21,246 bases of DNA from positions 1 through 21,246 of the forward strand of contig JAKPNC010000146.1 of NCBI GenBank assembly GCA_029548585.1, written 5' to 3'. The notes below the pieces were generated by a model. It searched no databases. It was not told the origin of the DNA and saw nothing but the letters and a program-made list of their open reading frames with translations. Origin of the DNA: a bacterium. GTDB taxonomy: Bacteria; Ratteibacteria; UBA8468; B48-G9; JAFGKM01. Shown in pieces: positions 7,529 to 14,220 of this stretch (the first letter of the stretch is position 1; each line of letters opens with the position of its first letter). The translations under genes and the position numbers were made by a program.

Positions 7529-7882
7529 ATGCTGAAGAAAGATAAAGAACGTTACATTAAGCTTCTCTTGAAAGAAAAGGACCGCATCTGCAAAAATCTT
7601 GGGCATTCAAGAGAGATGCTGACAAAAGGAGAAAAGGGCATTCCCACCCATATCGCAGACCATGGAACAGACGAGTTCGAAAAGGGTCTCGAGATCAACC
7701 TTTCCGACGGAGAGCTTAAAACCATCAATAACATCAGAGAAGCCCTGGAAAAGATAGATAACGGCACATTCGGCATATGTGACGGTTGCGGAAAGCCCAT
7801 CTCGAAATCAAGGCTTGACATTCTTCCGTACGCAAATTTCTGCATCACCTGCCAGAACGAGAAAGAAAAAAGTGGCGAATAA
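7529..7882 (+). CDS. DksA/TraR-type C4 zinc finger transcription factor
   Basis: 117 residues. DksA-type proteins bind in the secondary channel of RNA polymerase and alter initiation, often with ppGpp. The N-terminal helices (about 1-75) would form the coiled coil; the tip region has ADHGTDEFE with Asp44 and Asp48, reminiscent of the acidic tip of DksA. The C4 zinc finger is complete: Cys84, Cys87, Cys105, Cys108 (FGICDGCGKPI, then YANFCITC). GGAGG overlaps the archease stop and sits five bases before the ATG. It is shorter than E. coli DksA (151) and closer in length to the compact PVC/Gram-positive type, so I do not assert that it is the functional dksA. Its 3' end overlaps lspA by 11 bases. 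Confidence 0.88.
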   Translation: MLKKDKERYIKLLLKEKDRICKNLGHSREMLTKGEKGIPTHIADHGTDEFEKGLEINLSDGELKTINNIREALEKIDNGTFGICDGCGKPISKSRLDILPYANFCITCQNEKEKSGE

Positions 7883-8357
7883 GCATCCGGGTACTTTTTT
7901 CGCGGTATCTGCGGCGGCCCTCCTGGCAGACCAGGCTTCAAAGTATGCCATCTCGGGCTTCCTGAAGCAGAGGGCTTCTTGGTCTTTCGACATATTCAGG
8001 TACTTTTCCCTGACACTGGTTAGAAATACAGGCATATGTTTCGGAATGTTAAGCGGCATGAACCTGAGGTATTTCATCATTGCCGCCTCTCTTTTCATAG
8101 CCGCTTTCATCGCGATATACATGTACAGGCACAAAACGAAAGCCGTCAGGGTCCAGACGGCCCTCGGAATGATCGAGGGAGGCATCCTCGGGAACATGGC
8201 TGACAGGATACGGGTCTGCGCGGTAATAGATTTCATAAACCTTCACTTCTGGCCCGTATTCAACATAGCAGATATACTCATAGTTTCAGGCATCTTCATC
8301 ATGCTTTTAGAACACACCAGGGGGAAAGATGTGTCCGGAGTTTCTGAAAATAGGTAA
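7872..8357 (+). CDS. lspA: Lipoprotein signal peptidase (signal peptidase II)
   Basis: 161 residues; an inner-membrane aspartyl protease that removes signal peptides from lipidated prolipoproteins. Four membrane segments are visible. Motifs: LLADQASK (Asp20), VRNTGICFG, GGILGNMADR (Asp111), VIDFI (Asp120) and FNIADI (Asp134); the last two match the catalytic Asp pair of the family. The N-x-G motif reads NTGICFG where AAF is more usual. I use the GTG at 7872 because it gives the normal length and places the first membrane segment at the N-terminus; an ATG at 7779 would add 31 residues that lie inside the DksA-like gene and have no family match. It overlaps that gene by 11 bases and lgt by 29. 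Lgt acts one step earlier in the same pathway. Confidence 0.93.
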   Translation: MANKHPGTFFAVSAAALLADQASKYAISGFLKQRASWSFDIFRYFSLTLVRNTGICFGMLSGMNLRYFIIAASLFIAAFIAIYMYRHKTKAVRVQTALGMIEGGILGNMADRIRVCAVIDFINLHFWPVFNIADILIVSGIFIMLLEHTRGKDVSGVSENR

Positions 8358-9150
8358 TTTCGTAATATACTGGTACGGGGTAATGGTTGCCATTGGAGTG
8401 ATGATCGGAAGCCTGATATTCCAGCGGCTCGCCAGGCGAAACGATTACCCTCAGGAACTCTCGTCACAGATCATCTTCTGGTCGGTGGCCTGGGGCATCA
8501 TAGGAGGCAGGGTCCTCCACGTGGCCGTCCAGTTCCCCTATTATTACAGGAACCCCTACGAGATAATATCCATAAGGAACGGCGGACTGGCTGCCGAGGG
8601 AGCAATAATATCCGCATTCATCTTCCTTTGCATCTATTCCAGGGTAAGGAATTTCAACATCCGCAAGACCCTCGACATGATAGCCGTTCCCGTTCCCCTG
8701 GCGCAAGCGCTGGGAAGGATAGGATGCTTCCTTAACGGATGCTGTTACGGCAAGCTTTCAACGTCGGGCTTCTCCGTAAAGTTTCCATACCTTGCAACAA
8801 GGGTCCATCCAACCCAACTCTACTACGCTGCAGGGCACGTCCTCATCTTCCTCTTCCTTCTCCATCTCATGCGGAAGAAGCCAAAAGACGGAATCCTGTT
8901 CAGCGCCTACATAATGTGCTTTTCCCTGATGAGATATCTGCTCGACAACCTCAGGGGAGACCTGCTTCCAAACCAGATCGGCCTTTACCCTACCCAGGCA
9001 ATAGCGCTCCTTATGTTCGCTGGAGGCCTCTTCTGGTTCATCTCATCGGCAAAACAGGCCGATACTGCAGGAGGACAGGCAGAGCGGCCGGAGCAGGAAA
9101 CAATTCCGCAGGAAAAAGAGGAGAAAAAAAATGGCCAGGCTGATTTTTGA
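8329..9150 (+). CDS. lgt: Prolipoprotein diacylglyceryl transferase
   Basis: 273 residues; a polytopic membrane enzyme that moves diacylglycerol from phosphatidylglycerol to the lipobox Cys of prolipoproteins, the first step of lipoprotein maturation before LspA. Motifs: YWYGVM, GGRVLHV, the signature RIGCFLNGCCYG (130-141), HPTQLYYA (from His160) and RYLLDNLRGD. The motif normally written GG-x(3)-[H/Y]-GG reads GGLAAEGA (85-92), with Glu90 where E. coli has His103. A charged tail, about 40 residues (AKQADTAGG to the end), is beyond the usual family end. AGGGGGA precedes the ATG. It overlaps lspA by 29 bases and the FHA gene by 20. Confidence 0.93.
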   Translation: MCPEFLKIGNFVIYWYGVMVAIGVMIGSLIFQRLARRNDYPQELSSQIIFWSVAWGIIGGRVLHVAVQFPYYYRNPYEIISIRNGGLAAEGAIISAFIFLCIYSRVRNFNIRKTLDMIAVPVPLAQALGRIGCFLNGCCYGKLSTSGFSVKFPYLATRVHPTQLYYAAGHVLIFLFLLHLMRKKPKDGILFSAYIMCFSLMRYLLDNLRGDLLPNQIGLYPTQAIALLMFAGGLFWFISSAKQADTAGGQAERPEQETIPQEKEEKKNGQADF

Positions 9151-9496
9151 CTATCCTTTCATAGGCAGGGAATACCGTCTGGAAAAAGAAACAACCATGA
9201 TAGGCAGGGCGCCTGAAAACGATCTCTCAATACCCGACTACAGCATGTTCCGGAAAATGACGCTCCTCGAACAGAGGACATACCTTTCAAGCCTTAAAAA
9301 CGTATCGAGAATCCATGCCAGGATTACAGTCAGAGGCGGACAATATTTTGTCGAGGATATCGGTACCAACGGACTGGGAAGCAACTACGGAACGTTCGTC
9401 AACGAAATACGCCTGGAAGTGAAGAAACCCTACCCCATTTCTGACAACGACCATCTCAGGTTCGGCCCCATAGAAACCGTTTTCATGGCAGAATAA
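9131..9496 (+). CDS. FHA-domain protein
   Basis: 121 residues made almost entirely of one forkhead-associated domain, a phosphothreonine-binding module. The core residues are present: IGRAPENDL (Gly25, Arg26), SRIHARI (Ser59, His62), YFVEDIG and NYGTFVNE (Asn85, Thr88, Asn91), then DNDHLRFG. About 20 residues (SMFRKMTLLEQRTYLSSLKN) are inserted between GRAPENDL and SRIHA, longer than in the minimal domain. There is no signal peptide or membrane segment. It overlaps lgt by 20 bases, with GAGGAG before the ATG, and is the last gene of the gyrB run. The kinase and target are not in the window; a role sensing Thr phosphorylation is inferred from the domain only. Confidence 0.88.
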   Translation: MARLIFDYPFIGREYRLEKETTMIGRAPENDLSIPDYSMFRKMTLLEQRTYLSSLKNVSRIHARITVRGGQYFVEDIGTNGLGSNYGTFVNEIRLEVKKPYPISDNDHLRFGPIETVFMAE

Positions 9497-9541
9497 CGCC
9501 TGCCCTGCAACCTTTTGTTCCCAAATACATCTAAAAGTAAA

Positions 9542-9641
9542 GGCCTTGCCAGAGGCTTCGTTCCCCTGAAAAACGCCTTTCTTTTGCAAGGCTCAAGGCC
9601 GGGAAAGAAAATCCGAAGCCAAACGCGGGGGAACACGGGAG
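9542..9641 (+). promoter_or_regulatory. Structured leader of clpB with competing inverted repeats
   Basis: The 152-base gap before clpB holds several exact complementary pairs: GCCTTGC (9543-9549) with GCAAGGC (9586-9592); GGCCTTG (9542-9548) with CAAGGCC (9594-9600); GGCTTCG (9554-9560) with CGAAGCC (9614-9620); and GTTCCCC (9560-9566) with GGGGAAC (9628-9634). The last arm ends just before the Shine-Dalgarno GGGAG (9637-9641). The third and fourth pairs cross, so they compete or form a pseudoknot. I found no CIRCE element and no good heat-shock sigma promoter. An RNA thermometer or attenuator is possible but unproven. Confidence 0.4.
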
Positions 9642-9648
9642 ACAAAAT

Positions 9649-12225
9649 ATGAACATACAGGAACGTTTTACCAACAAAGCGCAGGAAGCTCTCATGGGAG
9701 CCCAGTCCGCCGCGCAGGAAAGAAACAACCAGTCGGTAGACTGCATACACCTGCTGTATTCTCTTGCCGAAAACGACGAACTTGCAAGGGATATTCTCGG
9801 GCAGATGGGCGTAAACGAGGCGGAGATGAGACGGGATCTTATACAAGAGCTTGAAAAGCTTCCGAAGGTCACCGGATCGGGAGCAGGCAACATATACATA
9901 TCACAGAACCTCAACCAGGTACTCTTCAGGGCAAACCAGGAATCGAAAAAGATCGGGGACGATTACGTGAGCATAGAGCACCTGCTTATAGCCCTCGCGG
10001 AGATAGAATCTCCCGCTAAGAACATCCTGAAGAAACATGATGTCTTCGGCGAACGCATATCGAAGATTCTTCAGCAGACGAGGAACGGCGAAAAAGTGAC
10101 GGACAGGGACGCCGAAACAAAATACAAGGCCATCGAAAAATATACTAAGGATTTTACAGACCTTGCCCGCAAGGGAAAGCTCGACCCGGTCATCGGAAGG
10201 GACGAAGAAATAAGGAGAGTCGTACAGGTCCTTTCACGCAGGACAAAGAATAACCCCGTACTCATAGGCGAGGCGGGGGTTGGAAAGACCGCCATCATTG
10301 AAGGGCTGGCAAGAAGGGTTGTTTCGGGCGACGTGCCGGAAGGGCTTAAGAACAAGAGGATACTGGCTCTCGACCTGGGCGCACTCGTTGCGGGCACCAA
10401 GTTCAGGGGAGAGTTCGAGGACAGGCTCAAGGCCCTCCTGAAGGAGATAGAGAAGAGGGAGGGAGAGGTTGTTCTCTTCATAGACGAGCTCCATACCCTG
10501 GTGGGTGCGGGAGCTTCCGAGGGAGCGATAGATGCTTCCAACATGCTGAAACCGGAACTCGCAAGGGGGGCCTTAAGATGCATAGGAGCCACTACCCTCG
10601 ACGAGTACAGAAAGCACATAGAAAAGGACAGGGCGCTTGAAAGAAGGTTCCAGGTCGTATTCGTAAAGGAACCGTCGGTGGAAGAAACCATCTCAATCCT
10701 CAGAGGCTTGAAGGAGAGGTACGAAGTCCATCACGGTATAAAAATAACCGATAGCGCTCTTGTCTCGGCGGCGATTTTGTCCCACAGGTATATAACAGGC
10801 AGGTTTTTGCCCGACAAGGCCATAGACCTGGTCGACGAGGCCGCAAGCCGCCTGAGAATAGAACTCGACAGCATGCCGGCCGAACTGGACGAGATAGAAA
10901 GAAAAATAAGGCAGCTGGAGATAGAGAGGCAGGCCCTCAAGAAAGAGACCAGGCCGGAGATAAAGGAAAGGTTGTCAAGGATCGAGACCGAGCTTTCCGA
11001 CCTGAAGAAGGAACAGTCGAGGCTCCATTCCAAATGGTCATCCGAGAAAAAGGTTGTCGAGAGAATTAGGAAGATAAAGGAAGAGATGGAGACGGCGGGC
11101 AACATCATAGAGAAGGCTGAAAGGGAGGGAGACCTCGGGAAAGCGGCGGAATTCAAGTACGGCAAGATGACAGACCTGCAGAAACGGCTCGAGGAAGAAG
11201 GGAAGAAACTCAAAAAAGCCCAGGAGAAGGACGGGGGACTTTTGAAGGACGAGATCACCGAGGAAGATATCGCCGAGATAGTCTCAAAATGGACAGGAAT
11301 ACCCGTATCGAGGATGCTCGAAGGGGAACTTGAAAAGCTTATAAAGATGGAAGAAAGGCTCTCGGGAAGGGTCGTGGGGCAGGCAGAAGCCATAGTTGCC
11401 ATATCAAACGCCATCAGGAGAAACCGCGCGGGGCTCTCGGATCCCAACAGGCCCATAGGATCTTTCATTTTCCTGGGGCCCACGGGCGTGGGAAAGACGG
11501 AGCTTGCCAAGGCCCTTGCCGTGATACTTTTCAACGACGAAAACGCGCTCGTGCGGATCGACATGAGCGAGTACACGGAAAAATATTCCATTTCCAGGCT
11601 CATAGGGGCCCCTCCGGGATACGTGGGATACGAGGAAGGGGGACAACTGACCGAGAAGATAAGGAGAAGGCCTTACAGCATCATTCTCCTGGACGAGATC
11701 GAAAAGGCCCACAGCGAGGTGTTCAACGTGCTTCTTCAGCTTCTCGACGACGGCAGGCTTACAGACGGGCAGGGAAGAACGGTCGATTTCAGGAATACCG
11801 TTGTCATAATGACTTCCAACATAGGAAGCCAGTATATCACCATGTTCAAGAACGAGGATGCGGCAAAGGAGAAGATTTCGGAGGTCCTGAAGAATACGTT
11901 CAGGCCTGAATTTCTCAACAGGGTTGACGAAATAATAACGTTCAACAAGCTGACAAAGGAAGACCTGGGAAAGATAGTCGACATACAGGTGGGATACCTG
12001 CACAGAAGGCTCTCAGCAAAACATATAACCATCAGGTTCTCCGGCGACGCAAGAGAATACCTTGCGGAAAAGGGATACGACGAAATTTACGGCGCAAGGC
12101 CGCTTAAAAGACTCATACAGAAAGAAGTGGAAAACCCCCTGGCGCTTAAAGTCCTTTCCGGAGAGATAAAGGAAGGATCAGATGTCGAAATAACCAGGAA
12201 GGGGGATGGCCTCGAGATAAGATAA
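9649..12225 (+). CDS. clpB: ATP-dependent disaggregase/chaperone ClpB
   Basis: 858 residues, the normal ClpB length; a hexameric AAA+ machine that pulls proteins out of aggregates with DnaK. The two Clp_N repeats are at about 5-145 (FTNKAQEALMGAQ, then YVSIEHLLIAL). AAA-1: Walker A GEAGVGKT (207-214), Walker B LFIDE (276-280), GATTLDEYRKHIE. The middle coiled-coil, which distinguishes ClpB from ClpA and ClpX, spans about 405-530 with many Lys and Glu. AAA-2: Walker A GPTGVGKT (610-617), Walker B LLDE (680-683), TSNIGSQYI, and FRPEFLNRVDE; YGARPLKR is near the C-terminus. I see no IGF/IGL ClpP-binding loop. Shine-Dalgarno GGGAG at 9637-9641. It stands apart from the gyr run by 152 bases. Confidence 0.97.
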   Translation: MNIQERFTNKAQEALMGAQSAAQERNNQSVDCIHLLYSLAENDELARDILGQMGVNEAEMRRDLIQELEKLPKVTGSGAGNIYISQNLNQVLFRANQESKKIGDDYVSIEHLLIALAEIESPAKNILKKHDVFGERISKILQQTRNGEKVTDRDAETKYKAIEKYTKDFTDLARKGKLDPVIGRDEEIRRVVQVLSRRTKNNPVLIGEAGVGKTAIIEGLARRVVSGDVPEGLKNKRILALDLGALVAGTKFRGEFEDRLKALLKEIEKREGEVVLFIDELHTLVGAGASEGAIDASNMLKPELARGALRCIGATTLDEYRKHIEKDRALERRFQVVFVKEPSVEETISILRGLKERYEVHHGIKITDSALVSAAILSHRYITGRFLPDKAIDLVDEAASRLRIELDSMPAELDEIERKIRQLEIERQALKKETRPEIKERLSRIETELSDLKKEQSRLHSKWSSEKKVVERIRKIKEEMETAGNIIEKAEREGDLGKAAEFKYGKMTDLQKRLEEEGKKLKKAQEKDGGLLKDEITEEDIAEIVSKWTGIPVSRMLEGELEKLIKMEERLSGRVVGQAEAIVAISNAIRRNRAGLSDPNRPIGSFIFLGPTGVGKTELAKALAVILFNDENALVRIDMSEYTEKYSISRLIGAPPGYVGYEEGGQLTEKIRRRPYSIILLDEIEKAHSEVFNVLLQLLDDGRLTDGQGRTVDFRNTVVIMTSNIGSQYITMFKNEDAAKEKISEVLKNTFRPEFLNRVDEIITFNKLTKEDLGKIVDIQVGYLHRRLSAKHITIRFSGDAREYLAEKGYDEIYGARPLKRLIQKEVENPLALKVLSGEIKEGSDVEITRKGDGLEIR

Positions 12226-12245
12226 AAGACTCTGAGAAAACGCTC

Positions 12246-12284
12246 CCGGGAAAGGCAAGCCATGCCATTGCGGGCCTTTCCCGG
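12246..12284 (+). terminator. Hairpin after clpB, perfect 11-base arms, no T-run
   Basis: CCGGGAAAGGC (12246-12256) and GCCTTTCCCGG (12274-12284) are exact complements around a 17-base loop, 20 bases after the clpB stop. The stem is stable, but the following bases are CTTACCCC, not a T-run. It may end clpB transcription or stabilise its 3' end. Termination is the likelier guess from position only. Confidence 0.5.
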
Positions 12285-12589
12285 CTTACCCCGGGATCCC
12301 GCACGGGTGTCATCCTGCCCTTCCTGTCGTTATGAATCACCCCCGCGCTTCTCATCCTGAAATGCTTTAGTCCGGGATCTCCCTTCCCGTGCAGGATATC
12401 GCATCGTGTCCGGCATGGCAAAGAAAGGTGTCATTTCAGGCGGCCGTGCAACAATGAAAGAATAAACCCGGCTTGCCTTGCCTGCGTCATAATAAAAAGG
12501 TAAAAGAAAAACAGGGAATGCCAGTTTCCTTAAAAAAGAGCGGTTGGGAACATAGGCAGGAAGGCAGTTAAGCAAGCAGTTGAAAACAG

Positions 12590-12615
12590 GCGGTTTCAGA
12601 TCTTCTGAAAACCGC
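12590..12615 (+). repeat. Hairpin in the leader of the first TPR gene
   Basis: GCGGTTTCAGA (12590-12600) pairs with TCTGAAAACCGC (12604-12615) except for one bulged A. It ends about 20 bases before the strong Shine-Dalgarno AAAGGAGG. There is no T-run, so it is more likely a leader structure or an operator than a terminator. Function unknown. Confidence 0.45.
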
Positions 12616-12643
12616 AGAACCAGTTAACCATAAAGGAGGAAAA

Positions 12644-13201
12644 ATGAAGAAGATGGCGGCAATCATGGTAGCGGTCGGATTGATGTCCGGCATCGCTTTC
12701 TCAGGGATAGAGGAAGCAAAACAGCTTTTTAATGAACAGAAGTATGCCGAGGCGGAAGCTGAATACAGGAAAGCCCTTCCGGAGCTTACAGGCATAAAAG
12801 CAGCGACGACACAGTTCTATGTGGGATCCTGCCTTCAGATGCAGAAGAAATACGAGGAAGCCATCGAAGAGTACCGGAAAGTGGAAAAGATGGAAGGGGC
12901 GACCGCGGAGATTCTTTCCTATGCGGTTTACAGGATAGGCGTCTGCCTGCAGGCCGTAAAAAAATACGACCAGGCGATAGAGGAATACCGCAGGGTGGAA
13001 AAGATTGAAAAGGTTCCTGGATACAGGGTGGCCCTTGCCGCATTCGGAATCGGAAGATGTTACGAAATCCAGAAAAAGAACCAGGAAGCCCTGGCAGAAT
13101 ACAGAAAGATAGAAACAATCCCGGGCGCTCCGAAACAACAGATCGAACAGGCAAAGGTACGCATAACATACATAGAAAACCTGGCAAAACCGAAAGAATG
13201 A
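12644..13201 (+). CDS. Secreted TPR-repeat protein, four-module paralogue
   Basis: 185 residues. The signal peptide MKKMAAIMVAVGLMSGIAFS ends before GIEEAK, so the protein should be exported to the periplasm. The mature part is four TPR-like modules of about 37-39 residues, each ending in A-E-Y-R-K or similar (AEAEYRKALPEL, EEYRKVEKME, EEYRRVEKIE, AEYRKIETI), followed by a cap IEQAKVRITYIENLAKPKE. Such helical repeats bind other proteins, but no catalytic domain or partner is visible. AAAGGAGGAAAA precedes the ATG. A longer paralogue follows after 95 bases, sharing the same leader design, first module and cap, so the pair arose by tandem duplication. It comes 418 bases after clpB, and I see nothing tying the two together. 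Confidence 0.85.
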   Translation: MKKMAAIMVAVGLMSGIAFSGIEEAKQLFNEQKYAEAEAEYRKALPELTGIKAATTQFYVGSCLQMQKKYEEAIEEYRKVEKMEGATAEILSYAVYRIGVCLQAVKKYDQAIEEYRRVEKIEKVPGYRVALAAFGIGRCYEIQKKNQEALAEYRKIETIPGAPKQQIEQAKVRITYIENLAKPKE

Positions 13202-13296
13202 ATTTTCCTCTCTGTATATTGGAAAGAAAACAAGAGAACGGAAGAATAGTGAAACTCAAAAAAACAGGGATTCCGAAACCATAAACCGGAGGAGGA

Positions 13297-14076
13297 ATGA
13301 AAAGAATAGCGGCTTTTATAGCGGTAGCCTGCATTCTGTGCCCGATTGCATTCGCAGGCATAGAAGAGGCAAAAAAGCTTCAAAAAGAGAAAAAGTATGC
13401 TGAAGCTGAAGCCGAATATAGAAAAGCATTGCCCGAACTAAAAGGGGAAAAAGCCTTAGAAGCTCAGTTCCAGATAGGCATGATGCTTAAATTGCAGAAA
13501 AAGCATGAAGAATCGATAGAAGAATTTCGCAAGGTCGAAAGCATGGATAAAGTTCCAATCGCCCTTTTAACCGCAAGCATAGTTGAGATAGGCAATAGTT
13601 ACTCTTATCAGAAGAAATACGATGAAGCACTGACAGAATACCGCAAAGCCCTGCCAAATCTTACAGGTACGCCTTCAGCAGAAATTCAATTTCAGATAGG
13701 GGATATTCTCCGTCTGCAGAAGAAATTTGCCGAAGCTATAGGAGAATACCAAAAAGTGGAAAACATTGAAGGGGTGAATCCTTCCGTCCTTGCCAGGTCA
13801 ATCTACTATTCAGGTTTGTGCTTTTCTTCCATTAGAAAATTCGACCAGGCAATCGAAACATACCGCAGGGTGGAAAATATGGAAAAAGCGCCTGCTTCTT
13901 TCAAGGCTCTTTCCATATTAAATATTGCCCGATACTACGAATCAGTCAAAAAAAATGACGAGGCTCTGGCAGAATACAGAAAGGTGGAAAGAATAAAGGG
14001 AGCTCTTGGGAGACATGTGGAGCAGGCAAAGGCACGCATAACATACATAGAAAACCTGGCCAAACCCGGTGAATAG
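13297..14076 (+). CDS. Secreted TPR-repeat protein, six-module paralogue
   Basis: 259 residues, paralogue of the preceding gene. The signal peptide MKRIAAFIAVACILCPIAFA precedes GIEEAKKL. The mature part has six modules of about 37-39 residues and the same cap, VEQAKARITYIENLAKPGE. It is 74 residues longer than its neighbour, which equals two extra modules in the middle (the TEYRKALPNL and GEYQKVENIE units). The last stretch of DNA, including the cap, is nearly identical in the two genes, while the centre is diverged and visibly richer in A and T than nearby genes. GGAGGAGG sits directly before the ATG. A terminator follows at 14080-14114. Function is unknown; a periplasmic scaffold is the generic expectation for exported TPR proteins. 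Confidence 0.85.
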   Translation: MKRIAAFIAVACILCPIAFAGIEEAKKLQKEKKYAEAEAEYRKALPELKGEKALEAQFQIGMMLKLQKKHEESIEEFRKVESMDKVPIALLTASIVEIGNSYSYQKKYDEALTEYRKALPNLTGTPSAEIQFQIGDILRLQKKFAEAIGEYQKVENIEGVNPSVLARSIYYSGLCFSSIRKFDQAIETYRRVENMEKAPASFKALSILNIARYYESVKKNDEALAEYRKVERIKGALGRHVEQAKARITYIENLAKPGE

Positions 14077-14079
14077 AGG

Positions 14080-14114
14080 CCTCTTTAAAGAGGGCGTCAT
14101 ACCCTTCTTTTTTT
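14080..14114 (+). terminator. Intrinsic terminator after the TPR pair
   Basis: A perfect 14-base palindrome CCTCTTTAAAGAGG (14080-14093) starts four bases after the TPR stop. Its right half, AAAGAGGG (14087-14094), also pairs with CCCTTCTTT (14102-14110) with one bulge, and this is followed by seven T (14108-14114 in all). The latter form is a proper stem plus T-run. A second small hairpin, AAAGGC with GCCTTT, follows at 14121-14139. Confidence 0.6.
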
Positions 14115-14183
14115 GGCAGGAAAGGCATTCTTCGCCTTTGCGTTGTAATATGCGCAGGGGAGTACCGAACCTTCCGTTTACTG

Positions 14184-14212
14184 TTGTCAGCCAATACTGT
14201 CAATGATATAAT
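14184..14212 (+). promoter_or_regulatory. Strong extended -10 promoter abutting the MerR-like gene
   Basis: TTGTCA (14184-14189; five of six), a 17-base spacer, and a perfect TATAAT (14207-14212) preceded by TGA, an extended -10. The expected start, six to eight bases past the -10, is at 14219-14221, while the ATG is at 14221. There is no Shine-Dalgarno. TACTGTTGTCA (14179-14189) and TACTGTCA (14195-14202) form imperfect direct repeats over the -35 and spacer, a possible site for autoregulation. Confidence 0.72.
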
Positions 14213-14220
14213 AAACGGAC

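Larger units (their letters stand above)
12226..12643. other. 418-base intergenic region between clpB and the TPR genes
   Basis: No credible gene. The only open frames here are short and lack family features. The region has a perfect inverted repeat right after clpB (12246-12284) and a second hairpin before the first TPR gene (12590-12615), described separately. The middle has CTTGCC and GGCAGG repeats but no RNA family I can name, and I found no convincing -35/-10 pair for the TPR genes. Confidence 0.5.

Noticed and set aside
7779..7871. An upstream ATG for lspA
   Set aside because: The added 31 residues lie within the DksA-like gene in another frame and do not resemble LspA. The GTG at 7872 gives the normal length.
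9497..9648. CIRCE element or heat-shock sigma promoter before clpB
   Set aside because: No TTAGCACTC/GAGTGCTAA pair and no good CTTGAAA...CCCCAT pattern were found.
12330..12575. Short minus-strand frames between clpB and the TPR genes
   Set aside because: No ribosome site, no signal peptide or motif, and codon use unlike real genes here.
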